NCBI GenBank assembly: GCA_030158675.1 | Contig: JAOASL010000008.1 | Location: 19,822 to 83,821 of the forward strand | Length of the DNA stretch: 64,000 nucleotides | Direction of reading: 5' to 3' | Source of the DNA: Burkholderiaceae bacterium | GTDB lineage: Bacteria > Pseudomonadota > Gammaproteobacteria > Burkholderiales > Burkholderiaceae_D | In this document: positions 17,702-27,502 of the stretch, one piece after another | Layout of the letters: each line of letters begins with the position of its first letter | Numbering within the stretch: the stretch's first letter is position 1 | Translations under genes and position numbers: made by a program | The notes under the pieces: model-generated | Told to the model about the DNA's origin: nothing | Database searches by the model: none | Seen by the model: the letters and a program-made list of their open reading frames with translations, nothing else

Positions 17702-19767
17702 GCGAGCGGGTCTCCGGAGGCTTCGTGATCCGCGTCGGCCGAGCCGCCGGCATCCTCGACGGGCAGCTGCGCGGGCGCTTCGGTCGACTGTTCCACCGCC
17801 TGCTCGGCGGCCTGTTCGGCTTCGTCGGCGACATCGGCTTCCTCCAGCTCGATCTCGTCGGCCAGTGCCGGCGACACCGTCGTCACTTCGAGCACACGCG
17901 CCTGCACGGAGAGATCGACATCGTCCCAGTCGATCAGCTCAAGCCGCAACTGGGTGCCGCGCGCATGCCTGACGCCGGTCATCGGGAGCACCAGCGGTAT
18001 GTCGACCAGCCGCAGCAACTCGTCCTTCAGAAGCACCGCATCGACCTGGCGCACGTCCTGCTGTGCAAGCCAGCGCAGGCACCAGTAGCGCTCCATGATC
18101 GACTGGAAGTCCGCGTACGCGGAGTAAGCGCTGTCGAACGCTGACACGATGGCGAACAGGTCGGCGTCCCTCGGCTTGAACGGCGCGACCAACGGCGCGG
18201 TCACGCCGCCCTTCACGCACGCAAGAATCTGCCATTGGTTCACCAGGTCGGTATAGCGCCGCAGCGGCGATGTGCTCCATGCGTACTGGTCGACACCCAG
18301 GCCCTGATGCGGCGCGGCATGCGTGAGCATGCGCACCTGCATGCGCGTCGCCCAGCCTTGTCCGCCGCCCTGAGCCCGATAGATGCCGGGCACGCCATGG
18401 TCATGCAGCAGCTTTCCCCAGGTGCTGTTGGCGAAGATCATCAGCTCGGCGACGATCTTGTCGAGCGGTGCGCCGCGTTTGCGCCGCGTAATGGTGACGA
18501 CATCGTCATCGACATAAAAATTGAAATCGACGCGATTGTTCTGTTCGGGCTTCAAGCCGAAGGCCGCGCGTTTGGCCATGCGCCCCGACTCAAGCGCCTG
18601 CGCCCATTGCCATAGCAGCGCGATCTCATTCTTGTGCGGATAGTCGCCGCTGCCGGCAGCCAGCGCCTCTTCGGTCACGTGCTCGTCGAGGTCGTTGTGG
18701 CGAAGGTTGGCGGCGATGTTCACGTTCTCGGCAACCGTCTGCGTAGACACGATAGTCCAGTCTTTGGGATCGAGCGTCGCATACAGCGACAGCGCGGGAC
18801 GCGGCGCCCCCTCGGCCAGCGTGAAATGCCCGACCAGCTCATCCGGCAGCATCGTGATTTTGTCGCCCGGCATATAGACCGTGCTCATGCGGTCGCGCGC
18901 GATCGCGTCGATCGCGTCGTCGCGGGCGATAGCAAGCGCCGGCGCCGCAATATGAATGCCGACCCGCACCATGCCATCGGCCAGATGCTGCACTGACAGC
19001 GCATCATCGATTTCGGTGGTGGTCACGTCATCGATCGAAAAGGCGCGCACGTCAGCAGTCGGCAAATCGGGCAAGGCCGGCAGCGAAATGGAGGGAAAAC
19101 CCGTGCCGCGCGGGAAATGCTCGGTCAGGAAGCGCGCCATGTGCAGCTCTTTCGCCGAGGCGATCGCGCCTACCGACAGCAGCAGTCGCGCCGGCGTCGT
19201 CTGCAGTTCTGCGCAAGCGGTGTCGAGCGCCTTGTATTCGAGACTGTTCTTGTCAGGCTTGTACAGCAGCTGGCGGACCACCGCGCGGATGGCATCGGGC
19301 AGACGACCGGCCTTCAGCTCGCCGGCCATCGCGGCCTGCTGTTCGGCCTGCAGTCGTTTTTTCTCGATGCCAGCGAGCGCGGCCTGCAGCGTGGCGGCCG
19401 GCGCGGCCTTGTAACGGCCCTTGCCCTTCTTGTGGAAATAGATCGGCGAGGCGGCAATCTTCAGCAGCAAGCCGGCCGCCTCATCGGGCTTCGGCGCATG
19501 GCCGAAATATTCGCTGCCGAGCTCGGCAAAACCGAACTCTTCTTCGCCGGCCACTTCCCATAGGAAGGACACGTCGATCTCGCCGGACAGGCGATTGGCG
19601 CTCGCGATCATATCGGCCGCCGATGGCGTGTCGAACTGCAGCAGCACGTCGCGCAAGCGCACCTTGGTGCGCTTGCCAGTCGGTGTCTCGACCTGGAATG
19701 CTTCGCCCTGTTGGCTCAGCACGGTGCCGACCTTGAAATCGCCGGATTCTTCAAAAAATAAATTCAT
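17698..19767 (-). CDS. rnb: RNase II/RNB family exoribonuclease
   Basis: A 689-residue protein of the RNB family that degrades RNA 3'-5' hydrolytically. After an N-terminal cold-shock-like/HTH region, the RNB catalytic domain starts near residue 245 with FSIDDVTTTEIDDALSV, which holds the metal-binding acidic residues, and continues through VGIHIAAPA, DRMSTVYMPG and YAWSTSPLRRYTDLVNQ. The C-terminus has an S1-like remnant and an acidic Glu/Ala-rich tail (about 640-689). It overlaps both neighbours by 4 bp. Assignment to RNase II rather than RNase R rests on size and the short C-terminal basic region. Confidence 0.9.
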   Translation of the reverse strand: MNLFFEESGDFKVGTVLSQQGEAFQVETPTGKRTKVRLRDVLLQFDTPSAADMIASANRLSGEIDVSFLWEVAGEEEFGFAELGSEYFGHAPKPDEAAGLLLKIAASPIYFHKKGKGRYKAAPAATLQAALAGIEKKRLQAEQQAAMAGELKAGRLPDAIRAVVRQLLYKPDKNSLEYKALDTACAELQTTPARLLLSVGAIASAKELHMARFLTEHFPRGTGFPSISLPALPDLPTADVRAFSIDDVTTTEIDDALSVQHLADGMVRVGIHIAAPALAIARDDAIDAIARDRMSTVYMPGDKITMLPDELVGHFTLAEGAPRPALSLYATLDPKDWTIVSTQTVAENVNIAANLRHNDLDEHVTEEALAAGSGDYPHKNEIALLWQWAQALESGRMAKRAAFGLKPEQNNRVDFNFYVDDDVVTITRRKRGAPLDKIVAELMIFANSTWGKLLHDHGVPGIYRAQGGGQGWATRMQVRMLTHAAPHQGLGVDQYAWSTSPLRRYTDLVNQWQILACVKGGVTAPLVAPFKPRDADLFAIVSAFDSAYSAYADFQSIMERYWCLRWLAQQDVRQVDAVLLKDELLRLVDIPLVLPMTGVRHARGTQLRLELIDWDDVDLSVQARVLEVTTVSPALADEIELEEADVADEAEQAAEQAVEQSTEAPAQLPVEDAGGSADADHEASGDPLA

Positions 19768-20351
19768 TCTTCTTCACAAAACCTGACCACCTCGTCGAGG
19801 TAGTCGTCAAAATCGGACAATCCGTGGTCGCTGCCTTCGATCACATGCTGATGGGCGCCAAGGTAACGCGCGCTCATCTCGCGCCAGTCGAGCACTTCGT
19901 CGCCGGTGGCCGCCAGCAGCAGATAACGCTGTGGCCGGGTAATGCGGGCCGACGTCAGCATCTCCAGTTCACCGATGTACTCGGGTCGAAACCAGAAACG
20001 TTCGTCGGAATGCCAAGCCTTCTGCTCGCCAATATACTTGGCAAGGTCGCGCGCCGGCCAGATAGCCGGATTGATCAGTACCGCGCGGCAGCCGGTCTCC
20101 TCGGCCAAGGCGGTGGCGTAAAAACCGCCGAGTGAGGAGCCAATCACGGCCAGCCCGTCAGCGGGCTGGTCGGCAATGTATTCACGCACCAGTTCGCGTA
20201 TCAGCACCATCGCCTCGCGCGGCGACGGTGGCAACTGCGGACACATCAAGCGCTGCCCTTGGTCGCGCTGCGTGAAATGCGCCTGCAACCGGCGCGCCTT
20301 GAATGATGCCGGCGACGAACGGAAACCGTGCAGGTAAAGAACCGTACGCAA
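19764..20351 (-). CDS. YqiA-like alpha/beta-hydrolase esterase
   Basis: A small serine esterase of about 195 residues. VLYLHGFRSSPASF gives the oxyanion/HG block, GSSLGGFYA the nucleophile elbow, LINPAIWP a family block, GDEVLDW the acid residue and EGSDHGLSDF the catalytic His. This matches the UPF0227/YqiA family. The only in-frame ATG (20414) is deep inside mpl and yields a non-family N-terminus, so the TTG at 20351, 5 bp after the mpl stop, is the likely start although no clear ribosome site is seen. Its end overlaps rnb by 4 bp. The natural substrate is unknown. Confidence 0.82.
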   Translation of the reverse strand: MRTVLYLHGFRSSPASFKARRLQAHFTQRDQGQRLMCPQLPPSPREAMVLIRELVREYIADQPADGLAVIGSSLGGFYATALAEETGCRAVLINPAIWPARDLAKYIGEQKAWHSDERFWFRPEYIGELEMLTSARITRPQRYLLLAATGDEVLDWREMSARYLGAHQHVIEGSDHGLSDFDDYLDEVVRFCEEE

Positions 20352-20355
20352 GATG

Positions 20356-21738
20356 TCAGGACTTCGCAGCCAGGGCGTCCAGCAGCTTCTGGTGCACGCC
20401 GCCGAAACCGCCATTGCTCATCACCAGCACCGAATCGCCCGGTCGCGCGGCGGCAACAACGGCCTCGACCAGCGCCGGCAAGTCATCAAATGCGCGCGCC
20501 CGTTCCGCGAGCGGCGCGAGCGCCGCACCGAGATCCCAGCCAAGCGCGTCCTTGCCGCCTCCCTTGGCGCCGTAGCCAAAGACGAGGTCGGCATCTGCCA
20601 GGCTGCCCGGTAGCGCATCTTTCATCGTGCCCAGCTTCATGGTGTTCGATCGCGGCTCCAGCACCGCGAGAATGCGCGCGCCGCCGACTTTTTTACGCAA
20701 ACCGGCAACCGTGGTGGCGATCGCGGTCGGATGATGTGCAAAGTCATCGATCACCGTCACGCCATGGGCAACGCCACGCGTTTCCATGCGCCGCTTGACG
20801 TTCTCAAACGCTGCCAGCGATGCAATTGCCTGCGCCGGCGGCACGCCGACATGGCGCGCGGCGGCAATTGCAGCGACCGCATTCCAGCGATTGTGCTCAC
20901 CCGTCAGCGACCAGCGCACGACGCCGACAAACTCCCCATTCAGACTGACGTCAAAACTGCCATCCGCGTGCTCGTCCATAGCCCAGCCCGTCACACCGGC
21001 AAACCATTCGACCTCACTCCAGCAGCCACGCCCGATCACACGCGCCAGCGATGCTTCACGGCCATTGACCACCAGCCGCCCGCATGATGGCACCGTGCGC
21101 ACCAGATGATGACACTGGGTTTCGATCGCACCCAGGTCCGGGAAGATGTCGGCATGGTCGTACTCGAGATTGTTCAGAATCGCGGTACGCGGACGGTAAT
21201 GCACGAATTTACTGCGCTTGTCGAAGAAGGCGGTGTCGTACTCGTCAGCCTCGATCACGAAAAAGCTGCCGCCGCCACCATCCTCGCCGCCGATGCGGGC
21301 GGAAATGCCGAAGTTCATCGGCACCCCACCGATCAGGAAGCCGGGATGGTAACCGGCATCTTCCAGGATCCAGGCAAGTATCGACGAGGTGGTGGTCTTG
21401 CCGTGTGTGCCGGCCACCGCCAACACCCAGGTGTCGCGCAGGATGTGCTCGCCGATCCACTGCGGACCGGACACATAAGGAAGCCCGCGATCCATGATCG
21501 CTTCCATCAGCGGGTTCCCGCGCGAGACCACGTTGCCCACCACATACAGGTCAGGCTCCAGGGTCAGCTGCTCCGGGCCGAAGCCCTCGATCAGCTCAAT
21601 GCCTTGTGCGCGCAGCTGCGTGCTCATCGGCGGATAGACGTTGGCATCACAGCCGGTAACCTTGTGCCCTGCTTCTTTGGCAAGCACAGCAAGACCGCCC
21701 ATGAAGGTGCCGCAGATGCCGAGAATGTGAATGTGCAT
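20356..21738 (-). CDS. mpl: UDP-N-acetylmuramate:L-alanyl-gamma-D-glutamyl-meso-diaminopimelate ligase
   Basis: A 460-residue Mur ligase that reattaches recycled murein tripeptide to UDP-MurNAc. The start MHIHILGICGTFMGGLAVLA is the Mpl nucleotide-binding N-terminus, AGTHGKTTTSSIL is the ATP P-loop, VIEADEYDTAFFDKRSKF the substrate block, and NRWNAVAAIAAARH the central Mur motif. It begins the chain that also contains mtgA, and another peptidoglycan-recycling enzyme, ampD, is at 34765. Start at ATG 21738; the upstream in-frame ATG (21768) adds a non-family leader. Confidence 0.96.
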   Translation of the reverse strand: MHIHILGICGTFMGGLAVLAKEAGHKVTGCDANVYPPMSTQLRAQGIELIEGFGPEQLTLEPDLYVVGNVVSRGNPLMEAIMDRGLPYVSGPQWIGEHILRDTWVLAVAGTHGKTTTSSILAWILEDAGYHPGFLIGGVPMNFGISARIGGEDGGGGSFFVIEADEYDTAFFDKRSKFVHYRPRTAILNNLEYDHADIFPDLGAIETQCHHLVRTVPSCGRLVVNGREASLARVIGRGCWSEVEWFAGVTGWAMDEHADGSFDVSLNGEFVGVVRWSLTGEHNRWNAVAAIAAARHVGVPPAQAIASLAAFENVKRRMETRGVAHGVTVIDDFAHHPTAIATTVAGLRKKVGGARILAVLEPRSNTMKLGTMKDALPGSLADADLVFGYGAKGGGKDALGWDLGAALAPLAERARAFDDLPALVEAVVAAARPGDSVLVMSNGGFGGVHQKLLDALAAKS

Positions 21739-21890
21739 ATAATCTGAGTCGCGCGAACGCTTGGACAAGTGCGGGATTTTACCTGACGCTACCGACGCTC
21801 ATTCGGCGATTCACGGTCCGGCACGCGCATCGTTCGATCCGGTTGTGGCACCACCGTCGCGCCGGCGCACTTTCAACCACATCTTTCCCA

Positions 21891-22493
21891 ATGACCATTC
21901 ATTACCCGGGCGACGCCGAGCTGCTGCGCGCCGAAATCGCCGCCGCTGCCGCTCGCATGATTGCCGAAGATGGTGCCGACTACGGCACTGCCAAGCGCAA
22001 GGCGGCCCGGCTGATCTTGGGCAACCAGCGGATTGGCGGCAACATCCTGCCGGACAACGCCCAAATCGAGGATGAGGTACGCGAATACCAAGCGCTGTTT
22101 TTTGGCGAGGAGCACGCGCAGCACCTGCTGCACCTCCGGCGGCTGGCCGTCGAGCTGATGGAGAAGCTGGCTGAATTCAAGCCCTGGCTGACCGGCGCGG
22201 TGCTAAAGGGCACGGCGACCGAACATTCGGATATCCACTTGCAGCTGTTTGCCGACAACGGCAAAGACGTAGCGGTATTTCTGCTTAATGCCGGCATTAA
22301 TTACGAAGTGACGGAATCGCCGCATTTCCGCCATCCTGATCGGGCGGTCGAAACACTATCCTTCATGTGGAAAAAAGAAGCCGTTCACCTGACACTGTAT
22401 GATCTTGGTGACCTGCGCGGCGCGGGTCGGAAAAATCCGGAGCGCGCTGATATAAATACTGTGCGCGGCCTGCTGGAAAATGAGAACACATGA
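21891..22493 (+). CDS. Conserved protein with nucleotidyltransferase-like motif
   Basis: A 200-residue soluble protein. The first 80 residues are helical and mention no known domain (YGTAKRKAARLILGN, REYQALFFGEEHAQHL). Near residues 100-125, LKGTATEHSDIHLQLFADN resembles the GSxxxxxSDID pattern of nucleotidyltransferase-fold proteins, with DVAVFLL beyond it. Database entries for such proteins next to mpl are sometimes labelled as Mur ligases by proximity, but no ATP-grasp or Mur motif is present. It overlaps the thioredoxin-like gene by 4 bp, implying co-expression. Function unknown. Confidence 0.72.
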   Translation: MTIHYPGDAELLRAEIAAAAARMIAEDGADYGTAKRKAARLILGNQRIGGNILPDNAQIEDEVREYQALFFGEEHAQHLLHLRRLAVELMEKLAEFKPWLTGAVLKGTATEHSDIHLQLFADNGKDVAVFLLNAGINYEVTESPHFRHPDRAVETLSFMWKKEAVHLTLYDLGDLRGAGRKNPERADINTVRGLLENENT

Positions 22494-23008
22494 AAAAAAT
22501 ATTCGCTCTCGTCGCCTTTGCCATTTTATTTGCCGCTATCGGTGCTTATTTTGGACTTAAACACACTGAACCGGCGCCCCCTGCCGCAACTGCGGTTGGC
22601 GCACTGATGCAGGCATCCTTTGCTGACACCCAAGGAAATCGCCGCAAGATATCAGAGTGGCAAGGCAAGGTGATTCTGCTGAATTTCTGGGCCACCTGGT
22701 GTCCGCCCTGCGTTTCCGAAATGCCCGAACTGGTCGGACTGCAAAAAGATCTGGAAGGGAAAAACCTGCAAATCATTGGCATTGGCATCGATTCCGCGAC
22801 CAACATTCAGGACTTCGCCAAGAAACACCAAATCAGTTACCCGCTGCTCGTGGGCGGAATGGAAGGCACATCGGTATCGAAACAATTCGGAAATGACACC
22901 GGCGGACTGCCATTTACGATTTTGATTGCGGCCGATGGTACCGTTCGCAAGACATATATGGGTCGACTGGATATGCAAAAAGTCCGCGCCGATTTGGCCG
23001 CGCTATAG
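22490..23008 (+). CDS. TlpA/ResA-type membrane-anchored thioredoxin
   Basis: A 172-residue protein with an N-terminal membrane anchor or signal ([19 protein letters not shown]) and a thioredoxin fold whose active site is [15 protein letters not shown] near residue 73, followed by [12 protein letters not shown] with the cis-Pro. No lipobox Cys is seen at the processing point, so it is probably anchored facing the periplasm. Such proteins reduce disulfides during cytochrome c or envelope protein maturation; the specific partner is unknown. The start overlaps the preceding stop (ACATGA). Confidence 0.9.
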   Translation: MKKIFALVAFAILFAAIGAYFGLKHTEPAPPAATAVGALMQASFADTQGNRRKISEWQGKVILLNFWATWCPPCVSEMPELVGLQKDLEGKNLQIIGIGIDSATNIQDFAKKHQISYPLLVGGMEGTSVSKQFGNDTGGLPFTILIAADGTVRKTYMGRLDMQKVRADLAAL

Positions 23009-23088
23009 GCCGAAAAGCGTTTCCACTTGCCATTGATCTGCATTTTGCAGGAAAATGCCCCCTTCTTCGTCAAAACGCAGTTCATTCG

Positions 23089-23526
23089 ATGGCAAAAAAA
23101 CTGCTCCTGCTGAACGGCCCGAACCTGAATCTGCTAGGGACACGTGAGCCTGAAGTCTACGGATCGACAACGCTTGCCGAGATTGAGCAAGCCGCTGTCG
23201 CTCAGGCGCAGGCGGCGGGTGCGTCACTTGCTCATTTTCAGAGCAATCACGAAGGGCAACTGATTGACTGCATTCATGCAGCGCGCAGCGAAGGTGTCGA
23301 TGCAATCGTGATCAATCCTGGTGGTCTCACGCATACCAGCGTTGCGCTGCGCGATGCGCTGGTCGGTGTAGCGATTCCATTCGTGGAAGTGCATATTTCG
23401 AATATTCACCGGCGTGAGCACTTTCGTCACCATTCCTATCTGTCGGAACTCGCGGCAGGCGTGATCTGTGGGCTCGGCATCGATGGCTACCGCCATGCGA
23501 TCGACTTCACGCTACACAGAATTTAG
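23089..23526 (+). CDS. aroQ: 3-dehydroquinate dehydratase, type II
   Basis: A 145-residue dodecameric type II dehydroquinase of the shikimate pathway. The start [19 protein letters not shown] includes the flexible active-site loop with its catalytic Arg and Tyr. [28 protein letters not shown] and [17 protein letters not shown] (catalytic His) are intact. It precedes accB, an arrangement common in proteobacteria. The start is clear at ATG 23089. Confidence 0.97.
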   Translation: MAKKLLLLNGPNLNLLGTREPEVYGSTTLAEIEQAAVAQAQAAGASLAHFQSNHEGQLIDCIHAARSEGVDAIVINPGGLTHTSVALRDALVGVAIPFVEVHISNIHRREHFRHHSYLSELAAGVICGLGIDGYRHAIDFTLHRI

Positions 23527-23624
23527 GCAACACCCGACATCCACCGGCACCACGCGTCGGCTCTCCACAGGCAGAGCGAGCATAAACGGCGCCGGTATTT
23601 ATTAACCTTGCAGGCAGACCTCCC

Positions 23625-24083
23625 ATGGATCTAAGAAAACTCAAGACATTGATCGACCTCGTGGCGGAATCCGACATCTCGGAACTGGAAGTCACTGAAG
23701 GCGAAAGCAAGGTCCGCATCGTGAAGAACAGCGCCCAGGCCCAGCAGAGCCAGGTCGTCATGATGCCGTCACCCCAGGCCATGGCGGCACCAGCCGCAGC
23801 AGCACCGGCAGCAGCACCAGTGGCGCCGGCCGCAGAAGCGGCGCCGGTCGGCCATGTCGTCAAGTCACCGATGGTCGGCACCTTCTATCGTTCGTCCGCG
23901 CCGGGTTCTGCGCCTTTCGTGGATATCGGCTCGAGCGTGAAGGAAGGTGACACGCTGTGTCTCATTGAAGCGATGAAGCTGCTCAACGAGATCGACGCCG
24001 ACGCAAGTGGCACGATCAAGCAGATCCTCGTCGAGAACGGGCAGCCGGTGGAATACGGCCAGCCACTATTCATTATCGGTTAA
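23625..24083 (+). CDS. accB: Biotin carboxyl carrier protein of acetyl-CoA carboxylase
   Basis: A 152-residue BCCP. An N-terminal dimerisation region ([32 protein letters not shown]) leads to an Ala/Pro-rich linker (about 48-80) and the biotinyl domain, where the biotinylated Lys is in [12 protein letters not shown] and the thumb region [12 protein letters not shown] follows GTFYRS. It carries carboxyl groups between AccC and the carboxyltransferase in fatty-acid synthesis. The accB-accC gap contains a perfect hairpin (see 24090-24122). Confidence 0.97.
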   Translation: MDLRKLKTLIDLVAESDISELEVTEGESKVRIVKNSAQAQQSQVVMMPSPQAMAAPAAAAPAAAPVAPAAEAAPVGHVVKSPMVGTFYRSSAPGSAPFVDIGSSVKEGDTLCLIEAMKLLNEIDADASGTIKQILVENGQPVEYGQPLFIIG

Positions 24084-24089
24084 TCCGGA

Positions 24090-24122
24090 GCGTGACTGCG
24101 GCGCTGGCCGCCGCAGTCACGC
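24090..24122 (+). promoter_or_regulatory. Perfect 14-bp hairpin between accB and accC
   Basis: GCGTGACTGCGGCG and its exact complement are separated by a 5-nt loop, starting 6 bp after the accB stop and ending 20 bp before the accC ATG. No T-run follows (TTCTATC), so it is unlikely to be a complete terminator. It is well placed to act as a processing or stability element, or a partial attenuator, that sets more BCCP than biotin carboxylase. This role is an inference. Confidence 0.7.
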
Positions 24123-24142
24123 TTCTATCGGCGTCCCTCAAA

Positions 24143-25489
24143 ATGTTCGAAAAAATCCTCATTGCTAACCGTGGCGAAATCGCGTTGCGCATTCAGCGCG
24201 CGTGCCGCGAGATGGGCATCAAGACGGTCGTCGTCCACTCCGAAGCCGACCGCGAAGCGAAATACGTGAAGCTGGCCGACGAGTCGGTCTGCATCGGTCC
24301 GGCGCCGTCCGCGCAAAGCTACCTGTCGATGCCGGCCATCATCAGTGCGGCCGAAGTCACCGACTCAGAAGCGATCCATCCGGGCTATGGTTTTCTGTCC
24401 GAGAATGCAGACTTTGCCGAGCGCGTCGAGCAATCCGGCTTCGTGTTCATTGGCCCGCGCTCCGACTCGATCCGCCTGATGGGCGACAAGGTGTCGGCTA
24501 AGCAGGCGATGATCAAGGCTGGCGTGCCTTGTGTGCCGGGTTCGGATGGCGCGCTGCCGGACGATCCGAAAGTGATCGTGCAGACGGCGCGACGCATTGG
24601 CTATCCCGTCATCATCAAGGCTGCCGGCGGCGGTGGCGGCCGTGGCATGCGCGTGGTACACACCGAGGCTGCATTGCTGAATGCCGTCACGATGACCAAG
24701 ACCGAAGCGGGTGCCGCCTTCGGTAATCCGGAAGTCTATATGGAGAAATATCTGGAAAATCCGCGTCACGTGGAAATCCAGATTCTGGCCGATGAATTCA
24801 AGAGCGCCGTCTGGCTTGGCGAACGTGACTGCTCAATGCAGCGCCGCCACCAGAAAGTGATCGAGGAAGCGCCGGCACCGGGCATCCCGCGCAAGCTGAT
24901 CGAGAAGATCGGCGACCGTTGCGCCGAAGCGTGCCGCAAGATCGGCTACCGCGGCGCCGGCACCTTCGAATTCCTGTTTGAAAACGGCGAGTTCTATTTC
25001 ATCGAAATGAACACCCGCATTCAGGTCGAGCATCCGGTCACCGAGATGATTACAGGCATCGACCTGGTGCAGGAACAGATCCGCATTGCGGCCGGTGAGA
25101 AACTGCGCTTCCGCCAGCGCGATATCGTGCTCAAGGGCCATGCCATCGAATGCCGGATCAACGCGGAAGATCCGTTTAAGTTCACTCCGTCGCCAGGTCG
25201 CATCCAGGCGTGGCACGCACCGGGCGGGCCAGGCATTCGCGTTGACTCACATGCATATGCTGGCTATTACGTGCCGCCGAATTACGATTCGATGGTGGGC
25301 AAGGTCATCTCGTACGGAGCAACGCGTGAACAGGCGATCCGCCGCATGCAGATTGCTCTGTCGGAAATGGTGGTCGAAGGCATCCAGACCAATATTCCGC
25401 TGCACCGCGAACTGATGGCGGACGGCCGCTTCGCCGAAGGCGGTACCAATATTCATTACCTTGAGCAGAAGCTCGCCGACAAGAAGTGA
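24143..25489 (+). CDS. accC: Biotin carboxylase subunit of acetyl-CoA carboxylase
   Basis: A 448-residue ATP-grasp enzyme that carboxylates the biotin on AccB. The N-terminal [17 protein letters not shown], the glycine-rich ATP loop [31 protein letters not shown], and the metal/catalytic block [14 protein letters not shown] are all conserved, and the length is family-typical. The start is ATG 24143; the upstream in-frame ATG at 24092 would read through the intergenic hairpin. prmA follows after 5 bp. Confidence 0.98.
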   Translation: MFEKILIANRGEIALRIQRACREMGIKTVVVHSEADREAKYVKLADESVCIGPAPSAQSYLSMPAIISAAEVTDSEAIHPGYGFLSENADFAERVEQSGFVFIGPRSDSIRLMGDKVSAKQAMIKAGVPCVPGSDGALPDDPKVIVQTARRIGYPVIIKAAGGGGGRGMRVVHTEAALLNAVTMTKTEAGAAFGNPEVYMEKYLENPRHVEIQILADEFKSAVWLGERDCSMQRRHQKVIEEAPAPGIPRKLIEKIGDRCAEACRKIGYRGAGTFEFLFENGEFYFIEMNTRIQVEHPVTEMITGIDLVQEQIRIAAGEKLRFRQRDIVLKGHAIECRINAEDPFKFTPSPGRIQAWHAPGGPGIRVDSHAYAGYYVPPNYDSMVGKVISYGATREQAIRRMQIALSEMVVEGIQTNIPLHRELMADGRFAEGGTNIHYLEQKLADKK

Positions 25490-25494
25490 CCTGA

Positions 25495-26406
25495 ATGAGC
25501 TGGACTGAGATCGTTATCGAAGCGCCGCACGCGCATGCCGAGCAGCTGTCGGATGCGCTGATGGAAGCTGGCGCCCTGTCGGTATCGGTGGAAGACGCGG
25601 ACGAAGGCACCGAAGCCGAACGCCCGCTGTTCGGCGAACCGGGCATGGAGCCCGAGCAGCACGCATGGGACCGCAGCCGAGTGGTTGCCCTGATCGATGC
25701 CGGCGCTGATGCCGAGGTGATTCTGCGCGAAGCCTGTGAACAGTGCGGCATCGAGCAGCCACTGCCGTTCACGCTGCGCAACGTGGCCGAACAGGACTGG
25801 GTGCGCGTGACGCAATCGCAGTTCGACCCCATCCACATCGGCCAGAACATCTGGGTGGTGCCAAGCTGGCACGATGTCCCCGAGCCCGGCACTCTGGTGC
25901 TCGAACTCGACCCGGGACTTGCATTCGGCACGGGCAGCCATCCGACAACACGGCTATGCATGGAATGGCTGGAGCAGAACGTCGTCGCCGGCCAGTCGCT
26001 GCTCGATTACGGCTGCGGCTCGGGCATCCTCGCGATGCTCGGTCGCAAGCTGGGCGCGTCGCCGGTCGATGGTGTCGATATCGATCCACAGGCGATTTTG
26101 TCTGCGCAGGACAACGGCGAGCGCAATCACTGCAATGACATCCACTGGTTCCTGCCCGAGCCATTCGGCGCGGAGCACGCAGTGACCTCTTACCACGTCG
26201 TGGCCGCGAATATCCTGTCCGGTCCGCTCAAGCTGATGGCGCCAATGTTGTGTGGCCGGGTCGCCCCCGGCGGCGCCTTGGTGCTGTCGGGCGTGCTGGC
26301 ACGGCAGGCCGACGAAGTCATTGCCGCTTACGCGCCCCACATCGCATTGTCGGTCTGGGCCGAACGCGAAGGCTGGGTCGCGCTGGCTGGCAGCAAGGAA
26401 TCATGA
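25495..26406 (+). CDS. prmA: Ribosomal protein L11 methyltransferase
   Basis: A 303-residue SAM-dependent methyltransferase that trimethylates ribosomal protein L11. The N-terminal substrate-recognition domain begins [21 protein letters not shown]; the Rossmann domain shows [16 protein letters not shown], the SAM motif [12 protein letters not shown] and the catalytic region [11 protein letters not shown]. It sits directly after accC, as in many betaproteobacteria, and overlaps the next gene by 4 bp. Confidence 0.96.
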   Translation: MSWTEIVIEAPHAHAEQLSDALMEAGALSVSVEDADEGTEAERPLFGEPGMEPEQHAWDRSRVVALIDAGADAEVILREACEQCGIEQPLPFTLRNVAEQDWVRVTQSQFDPIHIGQNIWVVPSWHDVPEPGTLVLELDPGLAFGTGSHPTTRLCMEWLEQNVVAGQSLLDYGCGSGILAMLGRKLGASPVDGVDIDPQAILSAQDNGERNHCNDIHWFLPEPFGAEHAVTSYHVVAANILSGPLKLMAPMLCGRVAPGGALVLSGVLARQADEVIAAYAPHIALSVWAEREGWVALAGSKES

Positions 26407-27479
26407 CGATGGAACAGCTCGCCACTCGCTGCCCGCATTGCCAGACGACATTCCGCGTGACTCAGGAGCAGCTCAGGCTGCGCGCGGGCAAAGTCCGCTG
26501 TGGCGTCTGCCGGGAAAGCTTCGATGGCATTGCGCAGCAAATCGATCATCACGGTGAAACGCTGGCGCTACCCCGAACAGAAACCGTGACCGGCTCGCCG
26601 GCGTCCGCGCTTGATTTCAATCTGGTGCCGGTAAGCCTGGCCAGCGATCCGACCGACCGCATGACCGCCATCAACTTCGGCCTGGCGGAGAATGCGTCCG
26701 GCAGGCCGACTGGTTCGTCCATGCAGGCCGAACTGGATGCCCTGTCGCAGGCCATTGCCGGCCTGCAGGCCAAGCCTTGGTCCGAGCCGCTGTCAACAGC
26801 GCAAATAGAGTCCGCCACTATTGAGCCGGCATTGGAAGAGCGCGATGTGGACTTCGACTCGCACGGCGCCGAGCCCGTACTTGCTTTTGACGGCGACATA
26901 CGGGTGCCGCCCTTCATTCAGTCTGCCCGTCGCCGTTCGCGCGGCCGACGTGTGTGGAAGGTGCTGCTGTGGATTTTCGTCCCGCTGCTGACGCTGGCGC
27001 TGGCCGCGCAACTCGTCTACTACTTCCGCAACGATATCGCTGCACGCTCTCCCCAGGCAGCGCAGCAGTTGCGCGCGCTGTGCATCCAGCTGGGTTGCGC
27101 GATTCGGCTGCCAATGCACCTCGACAAACTGTCGCTGGATGCGACCCAGCTTGACGCATCGCCGCTGCCAACACACGTTGCTGAGCCAGACAGCCAGGCA
27201 GACGCTACGGCGGACAAGCCGCTTGCACAACGCCTGACACTGGTGGCTTTGCTACGCAACCGGGGTGATACCGCGCAAGCTTGGCCGTCGATTGATCTGC
27301 AACTGAAAACGGCCGACGGCAAAGTCATCGTGCGCAAGTCCTTCCTGCCAGCGCAATATCTGCGCGCCGACGACATCGAGGCTGGCCTGTTGGCCCACTC
27401 CGAAACGGAAATACGGATTTCATTCGAACTGGCCGGCGATGCGCCTGCCGGATTTGAAGCGGCCCTCTTTTATCACTGA
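26403..27479 (+). CDS. Zinc-ribbon and DUF3426 membrane protein
   Basis: A 358-residue protein. The N-terminal MJ0042-type zinc ribbon has paired cysteines in [12 protein letters not shown] and [11 protein letters not shown] low-complexity middle is followed by a membrane helix near residue 185 ([22 protein letters not shown]) and a periplasmic DUF3426 domain of about 150 residues. The architecture (ribbon, TM, DUF3426) is conserved in proteobacteria but without a known function. The start at ATG 26403 overlaps the prmA stop (ATGA), pointing to translational coupling; longer starts lie inside prmA. Confidence 0.85.
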   Translation: MTMEQLATRCPHCQTTFRVTQEQLRLRAGKVRCGVCRESFDGIAQQIDHHGETLALPRTETVTGSPASALDFNLVPVSLASDPTDRMTAINFGLAENASGRPTGSSMQAELDALSQAIAGLQAKPWSEPLSTAQIESATIEPALEERDVDFDSHGAEPVLAFDGDIRVPPFIQSARRRSRGRRVWKVLLWIFVPLLTLALAAQLVYYFRNDIAARSPQAAQQLRALCIQLGCAIRLPMHLDKLSLDATQLDASPLPTHVAEPDSQADATADKPLAQRLTLVALLRNRGDTAQAWPSIDLQLKTADGKVIVRKSFLPAQYLRADDIEAGLLAHSETEIRISFELAGDAPAGFEAALFYH

Positions 27480-27502
27480 TCCCCCATGCTGGCTTTTGCC
27501 CT

